64,000 bases of DNA from Linanthus parryae (taxonomy: Eukaryota > Streptophyta > Magnoliopsida > Ericales > Polemoniaceae), in contig JALGPY010000008.1 of assembly GCA_023055425.1 (NCBI GenBank), forward strand, positions 21,053,359 through 21,117,358. The letters are read 5' to 3'. The notes under the pieces were generated by a model that saw only the letters and a list, made by a program, of their open reading frames with translations, did no database searches and had not been told where the DNA came from. Of the stretch, positions 23,435 through 34,787 are shown in pieces. Position numbers and translations under genes: made by a program. The first letter of the stretch is position 1. Each line of letters opens with the position of its first letter.

Positions 23435-25960
23435 TTATTGCTTCATCTCATGAACCTCTATACTCTGGATCTCCACATCCTTTGCAGCCTGGTCATGAAC
23501 CCTTTGTTCTGCCCAAATGGCCTTGCATAGCTCTTCGATTTGTCCGTACATCAGAATGCGCCAATCTATGCTCAGCTCGGGTAGCGCAGGAAGCTTCTTA
23601 GGTAGCTTTTGTTGAAGAACAAAATTGCGGAAAATAATTTCAAGCCTATTGCTCAACCATTGGAAGTTGGGGAACTTGACAACATAATCCCCAATCTTCT
23701 TTAACTGAACAATGAGAGCTTTGTCCTCCCCTTTAGAAGTAGACATGCGAGTCTTCTCAAATAACAATCGCAGCACACCAGCTACTTCATCCAATAACCA
23801 AGCCAGGGAATCTGTGGAAAAAATCAATAAGGCACGTACAAAAGATTCTGAATGCGTGATGCTGGTCTTAAGTAGCAGAGGAAGGTTCTCCCTTTTATTA
23901 CAACACCCTTTAACTTTCTCGCATACGGGGAAGTTTGGCCAAAGCGAGCTTCAAATCTGCAGCATCCTCTTGCTGATAATGCATACGGGGAATATCATAA
24001 TCATCTCTGGCATGATCTTCTTAGTAGCTTTCTTAACCCATAGCATCAACTTCTCAAGGGCCGCAGAAATAGAGGAAAATTAAACGCCAGGTTCGCAAGC
24101 TTACTCCCGAAAGCTCCTGCAGGATGAGCGCATCAACCTGAACAATAAGAGTATAAGTCCCTTCAGTAGAAAGATTTATATGTGGCTCAGAAGTGCGACT
24201 TTCCTCCACAGAAGAAATTTGATGCATATCAGAAACAACCCTGGGGCGTGGAGTAGAAACCACTCGATCACCCAACTCTATGCCTCCATGATGAGGACTA
24301 TCAGCTTCAAACTCAAGCACAAGTGACGAAATGTTTGTGGGAGAAGTTTCGAAACCAGTGTTAGAAAAAGGCGCCGTTGGCTCAACATTTAGGCGAGGAA
24401 AAGAAGTAGCAAGATCTCCTAGAGCAGTTGTGAGATTTTCCAAAATTTCAAAATCCTCAGCATCAGTTGTAACCTCCACACTTGGAGTTACGCGCACAAC
24501 TTTAGGATCAAACATGCAGTCATTACCCTCCTCAACGTGCTTTCATCTTCAACCTCTATCCCTTCCCCTTCATCATCGGAAAAGATATCAACATTAAGAA
24601 AGCGATCTGCGGAGAAGGATAACATAAATAATTACTGAAAGAAAAAATAACCTATGTGAAGATCTCGCCAGAAGCCCCCTTACCTCTCGAAACATTAGGT
24701 TCATTAGGATCGTCATCTTCGTTAAGGATTTCTTCTTCCTCTTCCCTCCTCTCCACCTCAATATATGCAGTTTCTTCTTGGCCATTTTGAGAGGTGTACA
24801 CTTCGGCTGTTGCCTTTCCCTTGCTTGCACTACCCTTCTCCACAATGGTTTTTAAACCTTCAGTTGTCGCATAGTTTGAGTAAAAAGGGGACACATGCTA
24901 ACTCGACATCTGCAGAACATCTATCTCACCTGCACGAAAAGTCCCGAGTAAAGGATCCTCATCTTCATCCATCTGCGGAGAGGAAGAACCACATATATAC
25001 GCAATAATTTGGGTCTGAACCAAGGCACCAGGTACGGCATTCCTCGTTTCCCTTAAGAAAAAAAAAATAAAACTCTCATCGAGAGCCCATGCACAGAGGC
25101 CCCAAATATCATGACAGTAACAACAAAGTAGAAACACTTGCCTTTTCCTTCTTCACCAAAGGTCCCTCGAGAGTTCCCTTGTGCACTTGTCCGAGCAGCA
25201 AAAACATTTTCCCGCGCGGCATCTTATGGGATGTTGGTTTGGGCTTCCTCCAGCTTTTGGCCCTTTGACCTCCGCTCTCGTCCTAGCTTGCGCCCCTCCT
25301 TTTCAAAGGAAGCCCCCAAAATCTGGACCAACTCTGGATCTGCAGATTCATCATTCGGGTTCCTTTATGAGTCTAGAAAAGCACCAACAGAAACAGAGGT
25401 AGTTAGCTACGATAAAAGACTCTTGACAAATTGAACCCCCACGAACATTGTTGCAACATGTTACACATTATTCACACGAACAACGAAAGAAGATACAAAG
25501 CCACTTCATACCAAGAATGCGAGAAGGCATATCTTCATCACCAGAACCTTCAATAGTTTCAATATAGCCAACATCTTGTTCAACACATGTTCAGTTCTTG
25601 GCGGCATAAGTACTCCGCTTTAGAGCCCCAACGTGAGAAAGTTGGAGTGCGGGATTACAGTTTGCTTTGTCAGTTGTGCCCCCAATTGCGACTACTTTCC
25701 TCTTTAAAGATATTTGTAGGACAACCAAAATGGAACTGTGGAGGCATCATCCACTTAGGCCGCATGAGCTTTTGTTTAAGTGGTAGCCTTGGAGCGGGCG
25801 GCCTTCTTCGAACCCTGCTTATCGTTAGTCACGAAAGCCGCATTGATCGGGACGGTATTGGAGTTTTTAAACTTAAACCAAGTTTTGAAGTGGGCTAAAA
25901 TATCCCCCAAATCATTCCTATACAGGAATGATAGGCTGAAGGTCTGGCATTGCACAATCA
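23435..25960 (-). pseudogene. Transposon-derived antisense ORF, copy B
   Basis: On the minus strand open segments with plausible exon borders follow one another: about 24898-25137 (ends MDEDEDPLLGTFRAG at a GT), 24652-24894 (basic SASKGKATAE then acidic EEEEEILNEDDDPNEP), 24054-24515 (153 codons, Ser/Thr-rich linker) and 23435-23827 (130 codons ending at TGA, with LRLLFEKTRMSTSKGE and LPALPELSIDW). Copy A holds the same series in worse condition. No enzyme motif is visible. It lies antisense to and downstream of a Tat-like gag, so I infer the extra antisense ORF of such elements. A host gene invaded by the element is the alternative. Confidence 0.4.
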
Positions 25961-26982
25961 TTCACCATGCCATGGATTGCCTTGTTTCTCTATCCAGCCA
26001 CGGACATTCTTATTAAGCACTCGGTACAACGGAACATTTAGTATCAATCCATATTTTCTTTTGTTTGCTTTAGATGACGATATTTGCACATAGCATCACG
26101 GTTAAATTGAAATTACTTCATTTGTGTACAGTTTCTTTTGTTTGCTATAGAATTGTTTGATGATGACGATATTTGCACATACTATGGAGTATGGAGAAAA
26201 CATGTGGGCTTGGGAAGAAATTTTCCTGCAATTAGAGCTTGAAGTCAAATATACGATTCACCAAAAGCCAAAACAATTTATTTAAGGTCATCCTGACGTA
26301 TTGGGAAAGGGGAGTGGAGGATCCTTACGATGAGAGTACTTTATGGAAGATATGTACATGAGTAATGGAATTTTGTATAATCTAGAACGATATAGGATGT
26401 TTTGATAACTATACATGCATCAGGATATCTTCTATAACAAAGAAATCCATTTAAATTTGAATAATCCGTCTGAATTTGACTCATCCAACAGTTTCGAGAA
26501 TTCCGGGATTACTATAATTAGATATTATTGGTTTCTTACATTTAACTGGAAGGATTGAGCTTATGAAAGCACGTGAAGAGAATGGAAGTACATACTGAAG
26601 AATCAGCAAAATATATGTTATAAGTTGTTGTTTTCTTGGTAGCACATTTACATTAAAGACAATAATCTTTGCTTTTTGGTGAAAACAAAAGGAAAATTGT
26701 TTTGAAGAAAATGCACAGACAGTAAATCTATTGAGGAACAACTTCATCATCACCATAACAGGTAAATAACTTAGAATCCACATAACAATCCCCAATTACA
26801 TTCCAGACTCCAACGTTTGTATCCTTAGAATCCACACAACAAGTAAAGAACTTGTAATTGTAGCTACTAGAGATGAGGAAACTCACGTTTAAGTGTCTTA
26901 TTGTAATCAGGCATGCACAGTCTAGCAATTCAAAGGTTCACTAAATTTTTTTAAAATTTGTAATATTTTCCTCCGAATCCAG

Positions 26983-27150
26983 GAATGTATTGGCAACGTT
27001 ATGCCTTTCAACGTCAGACATTGCAAACATAGGTTTGCTAACTCCTTAATTTTCAAATTTGGAGAGTTATTCCCGGCTACTGTACGAAAGACTTTCATTG
27101 CAAGCACACCAATTGAAGACAAAGTCAACAGATTCTTTGATATGGAATAG
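26983..27150 (+). CDS. Orphan last exon, unknown protein, copy B
   Basis: Counterpart of 7914-8084: acceptor (AATCCAG), then 55 open codons to TAG, with CIGNVMPFNVRHCKHRF and FKFGELFPATVRK. The end is one codon shorter than in A because GAAAAGTAA has become GAATAG. Unknown function. Confidence 0.4.
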   Translation, partial: ECIGNVMPFNVRHCKHRFANSLIFKFGELFPATVRKTFIASTPIEDKVNRFFDME

Positions 27151-27474
27151 TAATAATTGTTAACTGATATGTTTTGGGTGATTCTCCGAAAGGAGGAGTT
27201 GCAATGAGAACTTTCTTTGTCAATATCATGCATCTTTTTAACCATTTTAGAGTCCAAATATCATACAGTATTATGATGGTTTTTTCTATAAGAGACTACC
27301 AATGGGTGTGAAAGTTGGAAAGTTGTTAAACGGTGATGGAAGATGCGCGTCCTCGGACAACAGTACCAAGCACAAAAGATGGACCATTAGTATTATGCAC
27401 TAAGTGAATAAAACATGTAGCTCTACTGAAGTTTCAAGGTAACATTGGTGATCAAAGAGACGTGATGCTATTTA

Positions 27475-27761
27475 TGTTGGGTTGGAGCCCTGGTTCATGG
27501 GCGACCCGTTTTATGAATCGACCCGTTTTGACCCGTTTGGGCTTGGATCCGGCTCGGTTTGATAGGTTGTCTATTTATAGAGTTCTTAGAGTTAGTAGCA
27601 TGTTATGTTGAGCGTTCTGATTTCGCTTGTAATTCTCTCTGAGACGATTCGTCTGTTTTAGTGAAATCTCTGCAACTCCATGGAGTAGGCTGTTTTGCCG
27701 AACCACGTAAATCTGTGTGTTTTGATTCTTTCTTTCTGCATATTTTTCGTTTTTCACAACA
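27475..27761. mobile_element. Solo LTR, 287 bp
   Basis: The insert begins TGTTGGGTT and ends TTCACAACA, the usual inverted TG...CA ends of an LTR, and it is flanked by the 5-bp duplication ATTTA (27470-27474 and 27762-27766). A TATA-like TATTTATAG lies near 27571. Copy A has the intact target at about 8378. No internal retrotransposon sequence remains, as expected after recombination between two LTRs. Orientation is not fixed. Confidence 0.92.
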
Positions 27762-28022
27762 ATTTATTTGCATTTGATGTCATAACTGAGGCGAATCAGT
27801 CAGTAATGCATAATTTGTCATAAACACATCTTCCTAATTGAAGAGAAATGGATGAAACATTACAACTTAAAACTTTGTACCACTAGACCTTATATACGGG
27901 GACAATCCAAAGTGCGGAACAGAGTGAAATACCTAATATTTCCTTTCACTTTTATGAGTGGCAACCAGAATGTTTTGAATTGTTGAATATTAGGGAATTC
28001 TTAGGTTTTGCAGTTTAGAAGG

Positions 28023-29814
28023 ATGAGTTTTCATCCATCAAGCAGCACAAACTCTTGTTTTTTAAGAGACCTTACCCCGTTCGACTTGGGTAGCTTCTGG
28101 CAAGTATCTCTCTGTTTGCTGGATCATGCATATCTTAATATACACAGTGTAACCGAGTTCTCTACATTTTCATCTTGTTTTGTCTGGTTTTGTTTTATTT
28201 TATTGCCTAAACCGAGTTCTTATGTTTTTGTTATGAAATAATAATGATGTAACAGCCTATTAATTTATTCATGTATAATCATTGCAGATTAACACAAAAG
28301 GTTCCATGGAAAGAGGAGGAAAAAGAAGAACTAGGGTTTCCAACGCCTGTAAACGGGGTGATGAAGAAGAAATACTAATAGGGAGTCGCTCAGTAGACAA
28401 AGTCCCTTGGTACATCTGGTTCGATATCCTGTTAATGCTCTCCCTGAAAGAGCTGTTAATTTGTAGATGCGTTTGTAAAACCTGGCGCATCATAAATTCT
28501 CAAGTGGAGTTCGCTAAGAAGTACTTTGCGAAGCCAGGGGTCCATGCCCTCCTCATTCGACCGTTGCCTCTTATACATCCTTCAAGAACTCTTTATTTGG
28601 TTGAGCCATACAATTTCAAGCTTGATCATCCCATAAGGATTAAGTTGGACACCAGGTTTAAAATTCCATTCTGCAATTCCGATTTGGTGCTGAGGAGGAC
28701 GGGAAGCCAATCTCAAGTAAGTACTAAACGAAGACGCCGCACCAAATCAAGCGCCCAAGACGAGAAATTCCGTGTTTCGAATTTGTGTCGTGGGTTATTT
28801 TGCCTATTTCATCCGTACAAGAAAGAAGAACTAGCTGTGTATAATCCTATGACAGGAGAGTATATAAATCTCCCAACTCCGAATACTGTTGATGAGGATC
28901 CGGAATGTCTTGTTGAATGTGCTTTGGGTTTCAGTTCTTAAGATAACCAATATAAGGTGATATGAATGTTTGAACGACAGGCTTACCAATGGACGAATGA
29001 CCCCATTTCAGAGTCTAGAGTGTGGACAGGTGGCATGGCTGAAATACACACACTTGGCACGACTTCGTGGAGAGCGATTGGAAATGCACCTTACCCTTAC
29101 TACAAGCTCGGGTCCCCAACATATCTAGATGGAGGAATTCATTGGCTATACTTCAATGACACTAGAGAACGTTACATAATATGCTTCAACTTTGTCAGCG
29201 AGAAATTTCTATCAATTCCTCCACCAGACTATGATGATCACAGTATTGGCCTGAGGTGGAGGCGAAACATCGTGCTAGGAGAGTTGAGAGGTTGTCTTTG
29301 TATGAGTTTCTTTTCCCTGCGTGGAATTTCTCTCTTGGTGATGAAAGATTACGGCGTTAAAGAATCTTGGACAAAGGAATTCTGTCTAACTCCGGAGCCT
29401 TACTTTAGGGAGTGGGACATCGATTCTTATGTACCAGTATGCATTTTGAGCAATGGATGTTTATTGTTGCTTCAGTCTTCGACCTGCAGTCTACTCTTCT
29501 TTGAGCCCAATGGAACGGATTTCAAGATCTTAAAGCTGTGCGGGTTGAAATCTGATTATGAAGTGAGTTCATATGTTCCTAGCTTTGTTTCTCTCAAGGA
29601 TGCTGTCATTAGTGATGATCTGGAAGTATTTAATATCAATTCGAGGTATGGATTAAAGAGAAGCTTGCATGCAATATTTCTGAAAATAAACCATTTGACA
29701 AGTTCAGAGAATGGTGTTGACATAATGTTTTGATGCAGGTTTTCAGGGTTTAAATTGCGGGGGAAGACGAAAACTTTGTTCTTGGAAGAAAAGCTGCCGT
29801 TTCAATTTGTTTGA
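28023..29814 (+). pseudogene. F-box gene copy B, two nonsense codons
   Basis: The gene has the same three-exon layout as 8631-10427: exons 28023-28103, 28288-29645 and 29739-29814. The summed coding length is identical (1515 bases). It keeps the F-box (DKVPWYIWFDIL...CRCVCKTWR) and the F-box-associated domain. Unlike copy A it still has the ATG at 28306. Two in-frame stops interrupt it: TAA at 28939-28941 (GAA in A) and TGA at 28963-28965 (CGA in A). A truncated protein of about 245 residues from exon 1, or 212 from the ATG at 28306, would keep the F-box but lose most of the binding domain. There is no net frameshift, so the damage is recent. Confidence 0.88.
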
Positions 29815-30019
29815 ATAAGCCTGGGGATGAAAAACTAGGTCCAACTGCAACCATAAACAACTGCCTTTTATGTACTTGCAGAACTTGTTGTTCAACCATC
29901 ACATATTTGCAATGATATTTTGTCATGTGAGGCATTACCCATTTGGATTTGGCATTACCCGTTCCTAGAGCGCACAGGCTATAAATCGAAAGCTCTTTTA
30001 TGGCATGTTTTGATATGAC

Positions 30020-30440
30020 TTTTAACTATATAAATTGAAGGATTTTAACCTGAGCCAAATAATTGCAAGTTTTCATTTTTTTCATTCGTTCTGCTCCCCT
30101 TTCCATTCCTTTTCAGCATAATTGATGTAGATTACTTGTTTGTAGATGTGTGTGCAAGGCTTTGCACAATCTAGTTTCTGACACAATTTGTTCATCTGCA
30201 TTTTGTGAAATCAAATGTATCTTTCCTGATTCGACCTTCATCACGAAAGCTTATATTTTTTGAGAATCCTTGGTTAACCCACCTGCTTTCTTCGTCAATT
30301 ATGAATCTATTGTCATCTTCAATTCTGAATCTATTTCAGAAAGTTGCAACGGTTATTGTATGTGGCTGTGTATGCCTTCCCCAAGAAGCTGCAGATCAAA
30401 TTAGAGATTCATTTTGCACAAATTTGGATTATCTGTGAGC
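30020..30440 (+). pseudogene. F-box gene fragment (copy B)
   Basis: Counterpart of the relic at 10630-11200. Codons from about 30139 read VCRCVCKALHNLVSD, and another frame gives KSNVSFLIRPSS, similar to the region after the F-box in the genes at 33-38 kb. It is broken by stops and frameshifts. It has one repeat unit where copy A has two. Confidence 0.65.
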
Positions 30441-31135
30441 CCAATCGGGCGTTCGTTCGAAATAAAGGGTTTCATTAAACTGAATAAGGTAATTAGGATG
30501 TTCAATAAACTGTCTAGAAAATTTTGAGTAAATATCAGCTGTTTTTAACTAGGCATGAAGCAATCGACATTTGTTTGAACTTAATCTTCTGTGACTGTTA
30601 CAATTTATTACTACAATTTTTACTACAAGAGTGTGCTCCAACTGCCCGGAGTACCAAGAGTTTGTCCTTTGGAAGAACATATCCTGAAACGGATTCTAGA
30701 GCAAGACTAGCTATGAAATTATACATTCAGCCATCTCTATTCGCATCAACTAGAAGAATCAAACGGTCCATCTTGGACCAGGTGGGCTGGGGCTTGCGTG
30801 CCTTCAATCTCTCTGTGACTCAAGAGTGAAGAGTCAAGTACTTAACCCCTGTGACAATGTCTCTTCTCTTACTTTATATGTCAATCCTGTTCTTCACAAC
30901 AAGGCTGGTATTTGTCTTTATTAAGTCTATATGGTGAGGATTCAAAAGATAGAATCATATTCCTATGATGAATGGATGATGTTTCAATACTAGCCATTTG
31001 ATTTGAAATTTATTAATGATTTTGAATTACCCGAGACTCTACGCACTCATCAAAATGACTTTTTTTGACTTTTGAATTCTCTTTTCACCGGTAATAATCC
31101 CAAAAGAGATCGGAGAATCCCTAGTATATATAGAA
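30441..31135. other. Tail of copy B
   Basis: Matches 11210-11640 of copy A with a further insert of about 180 bases around 30780-30990. I see no gene. Confidence 0.5.
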
Positions 31136-31502
31136 GGCTTAATTACTTAATGCATACCCCCAGTTTGCCGAAACTATCACATAGCAACCCCCAGTTCTAG
31201 AACTACCTGATTGCATCCCCAATTTGTAAAAAACATGTCAATGTCAAACTGGGAACAAAATTTAATCATCAAATTCAAAACCGAAGAATGTATTTCATAA
31301 AGTACACCTCGTCTATGAAACAAACTCATCACATTGTGTGAAATAATGTCCTCTGGGTATGTTAATTTGGCAATGAAATATCATTCCCAGTTTGACATTG
31401 AAGTATTTTCTGCAGATGGGGGTGCAATTAGCTAGTTCTAGAACTTGGGGTTGCAATTTGAGAGTTTCAATAAACAGGGGGTATGCATTAAGTAAATAAG
31501 CC
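31136..31502. mobile_element. Mutator-like MITE, 367 bp
   Basis: A perfect 9-bp duplication, TATATAGAA, flanks the insert (31127-31135 and 31503-31511), the length made by Mutator-type transposases. The ends are long inverted repeats starting GGCTTAATTACTTAATGCAT on the left and its near complement on the right; inner arms around CCCCCAGTTCTAGAAC also pair. Copy A shows the empty site near 11630. No coding sequence. Confidence 0.92.
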
Positions 31503-31844
31503 TATATAGAAATGTAAATCGCACTCACATAGCTTTGAGGAGTCGGAAATTTAATCCTGTATAGTTACAACTTACAAGAGTTTAAAGTAGAATTTTACAA
31601 AATAAAAGGGTATCGGGCGTCTTTTCCCCTAAACATAGGGTGGAAAGTGACTTTAACCTAAAATAGAATTGAACACGTACAAGTACCCAAAATTCAACTA
31701 ATCATCTACAATAGTGTCACTACTAGAAAAATAGTCAATTGCAGCGGTATCTAATAAAGTGGTTCAGCAAAGCCCAGTTACAAACACAGCTTCACAACAA
31801 AATCACTGTTTCCACTCTTCGGCAAATTTTTCTTAACATGAATT

Positions 31845-31950
31845 CATCGGCATGAGAAACAGAATTTGAAGTCCTGCTTATTCTCTCTACAAGCTCTCAA
31901 TTTTACCATCCATCAACCAATTTACGCAAGGCCACATCATCATCGCAAGG
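31845..31950. repeat. Inverted partner of 11849-11965
   Basis: See 11849-11965. The match lies about 220 bases beyond the end of copy B and is in reverse orientation. Confidence 0.8.
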
Positions 31951-32618
31951 TCGCCGCATTGATCAACCAGTTTACACATTTTTATTTATGAAATTAAGAA
32001 GAAAACAAATCATCTTGCCACCTAATTTGGAGGCGAACATTTTTGAGGGCCTCAAGTTTGATCCTCAAATTAGGCCACCAAAAATCGGGAGATGGTCCTG
32101 CACAAGGTTAATGGCCTTTGGGTGCTCTACATATACACATTGGAATTAGGACAAACTTTTTTGAATTGCACCAACAGTGGCTAGGGTTTATCAACTAATT
32201 ACATCGGGTATGTTATTTGGTTGTCCCTTACTTCATATTCAAAGCCACACCGCAATTCCTTCATGTGAAAACGGTTATTAGAACATAGGCAAGTAGGACT
32301 AAATATGATCTTTTTATGCACGTTGCCTAAGTTCACTAACACGAGTAGTTTACAATGCTCAGAAAAAGGATATATATGACCTACTACAAGTTCACATCCA
32401 ATCCGTTCACAAGATTCATACAAATGTAAAATCAATTAATCTGCCATTACACATAGTACATTGTTAAAATTCATCCCCAACATGTTGAAATAACAGCTCC
32501 ACATTGAACAAAACGCTGGGGAAGTGAATCCCAACACATGGATATTCTAAAAATAAACAAACTAGGTACTGAGCACAAAATGTCAGCCGATCAAGTTCCC
32601 AGAAGCACGGATTTTTCT
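31951..32618. other. 3' flank of the minus-strand F-box genes
   Basis: No gene. The part from about 32330 to 32530 resembles 36130-36330, the 3' flank of the gene at 36372, which shows that the two minus-strand F-box genes were duplicated together with flanking DNA. Confidence 0.55.
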
Positions 32619-34291
32619 TTATGAGCTCTCACAGTCATCATCACCATCACTATAAGTGTACGAGGAGGGGTTTAAATCTGAGTCCCAATTAGCGCCTGCT
32701 TCTTCCAAGTAGAGAGTTTTGGTCTCCCCCAGCAATTTTAGTCCTGCACACCAGCACCAACTCTTTTATTTCAACAAACATTCCAACAATAGATGAGCGA
32801 GAGAGATGAATATTTCATTATACTTTTAAAGACTTACCTTGAGTTAATATTGATCACTCCCGATTCCTCTCCTCCTGCTAGAACATCCTTGAGTGAAAAA
32901 AAAAAGCTAGGAACATAAGGAATAGCTTCATATTTAGATTTCACACCACAAAGCTTGAGATACTTAAAACCACTTCCTGCCGCGTTATAAGACAGTAGAG
33001 CACTGCCTCTGCGATGAAACAACAGTAGACCTCCATTGTTCAAGACAGTTATGGGTTGATATAAACCCCAAAGGTATCTCCCCTCATCAGATGTGCCAGT
33101 AACACGGTACTTCTTTGTCCAAGAAATCTGAACACCATAATCTTCCATCACCCACACATCAACTTCTCCATCATCAAAATAACTCATACAGAGGCAACCT
33201 CTTAATTTGCCAAGTGAGATATCCTTATAACTTATGAAGTGAGATATGTCCCACTTTCGGGGTGGTGGAATAGGATGAAACTTCTCACTAACAAAGTCGA
33301 AGGAAATGATATGATCCAATGTTGTCTCATGTGGAGGATACAGCCGATGGAGAGCACCATTAAGGTACGTCGGAAATCCCAGCTTGTCATAAGTTTAAGG
33401 CGCATAACCAACCCTTCTCCACAAACTTGTGCCAAGTGTGTGTATCTCTGCCACTCGACAGTTGTATATGTCCTTCCTCGTAATAGGGTCTTGAACAAAT
33501 TGACGATCTTGATCGTCCAGACTAAACATTCGAATCACCTTGCATTGGTTAGTTTGTGGACAGAAACCCAAAGCACAATCGACCGGTTGCTTATACTCAT
33601 TTTTATCTTCTGTGGGAACCGGAAGGTTGATGTATTCTCCTGTGATCGGGTTACACACAGCAACAGGATCATTCTTAATGGGCTCAGATAGGCAAAGCAA
33701 ACCATTGCAAGAATTCACAATATTGTATTTGTGATCTTTGGCCCTCAACTTGGTACAGCGCTTGCGTTTAGATCCGCTTTTGGATTCGATCTTGGCATTT
33801 GCTTCGCGTTCAGCGTCGAGCGCCAAATCAGGATTCCTCAAAGGAATCTTTAACTTGGTGTCCAGCTTCCTCTTGCGATGGACTTCACATGAAAGGCAAT
33901 TTATGTGGCAGTTGCAATCCGTATCATTGGATTTAAAACTGGATCTGTAAATATAAATAGGAGGCTGAACCAAGTAAAGGGTTCTTGACACGTGTATGGG
34001 GGACAATGACCGGATCAGGGGATAGACCTCTCCTTTCGCGAAATGGAGCTTAGCAAATTCCGGGTCAGAAATAAGATCGTGCCATGTTTTGCACACGCAT
34101 CTACAGACGAGTAGTATATTCACCGAGAGTCCTAGAAGGCTATCACCAGATATAGACCTGGGGAGTTCTGTTATCGAACGTGCAGAGTTGGTATTTTGAT
34201 GTTCTTCTTCAGATTCACCCAATTGATTCCCCCGCTTTCCGGTTGAAGAAACCCTAGTTTTTCTCCCCCCCCCCCCCCCCCCCCCTTTCAT
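32619..34291 (-). pseudogene. F-box gene with F-box-associated domain, disabled
   Basis: The minus-strand ATG is at 34291. The main exon runs to 32838 with donor AG|GTAAGT, and a leader intron lies at 34318-34654. The F-box (SITELPRSISGDSLLGL...VCRCVCKTWHDL) is intact. A TAA at 33395-33397 stops the frame after 298 codons, inside the binding domain; past it the same frame stays open to the donor. In the sister gene at 36372 this spot reads AAATCATCT, three bases longer. The last exon's preferred acceptor is CTG instead of CAG (next to 32752), so splicing must shift 8 bases and would end early. The lost tail would be acidic (SDGDDDCESS). A Cys-rich patch (CNCHINCLSC) lies between the two domains. 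Confidence 0.85.
34265..34285. repeat. 21-base C homopolymer in the F-box start region
   Basis: On the coding strand it is a G run that encodes seven glycines directly after MK in the gene ending at 34291. A change of one or two bases would shift the frame from the second codon on. Confidence 0.95.
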
Positions 34292-34736
34292 GATTTTGTT
34301 TCTTGCTTTCTGTTAGCCTGCAACGATTAACATGGATTAGGCAGAGAATTGACAAGAAAATTAAGAGAATGGTCTCATAGAAACTGTACACGTTTCTTTA
34401 GAGTTCTCAAATCAAGAAGAACAAAAAGGGTTTGATTCCGACCTATAGAAACATGGATTAGGCATACAATTAACAAGATGTGTGTAAGAAAATACATAGA
34501 AAGAAATCGTAGAAGTCTCTCCAATGAAGTTCTCAAATCAAGCAAAAATTGAAGAAATTCATTTTGATGTATAATGAAATGAAACAGAGAAATTCATTAT
34601 GATGTGTTAATGTGAACCATCACAATAAGAATTGAAACAAAGAGAGATACTCACCAGAACCCCGATTCAGCAAGCTTTTGAACAAACCACAAGAGAGATG
34701 AAAGAGACGAGTGCCTTTCTGTTGGTTAAATAAACA

Positions 34737-34787
34737 ATATATATATATATATATATATATCATATATATATACACACACACACACAT
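34737..34787. repeat. AT/AC compound microsatellite
   Basis: AT units, one interrupting C at 34761, more AT units, then AC units. It lies in the upstream region of the F-box gene at 34291. Confidence 0.95.

Larger units (their letters stand above)
16501..31622. repeat. Segmental duplication, copy B
   Basis: Second copy of the 1-11757 block. It is longer because it holds a Stowaway MITE (17007-17241), a larger foldback (18113-18727), 2.6 kb missing from A (21043-23641), a solo LTR (27475-27761) and a Mutator-like MITE (31136-31502). For three of these, copy A shows the uninterrupted target, so they arrived after the duplication. Its F-box gene carries two nonsense codons. Confidence 0.93.

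Noticed and set aside
28282..29733. Two separate genes in F-box copy B
   Set aside because: The two open frames are in the same phase and match one gene in copy A. They are parted only by two nonsense codons.
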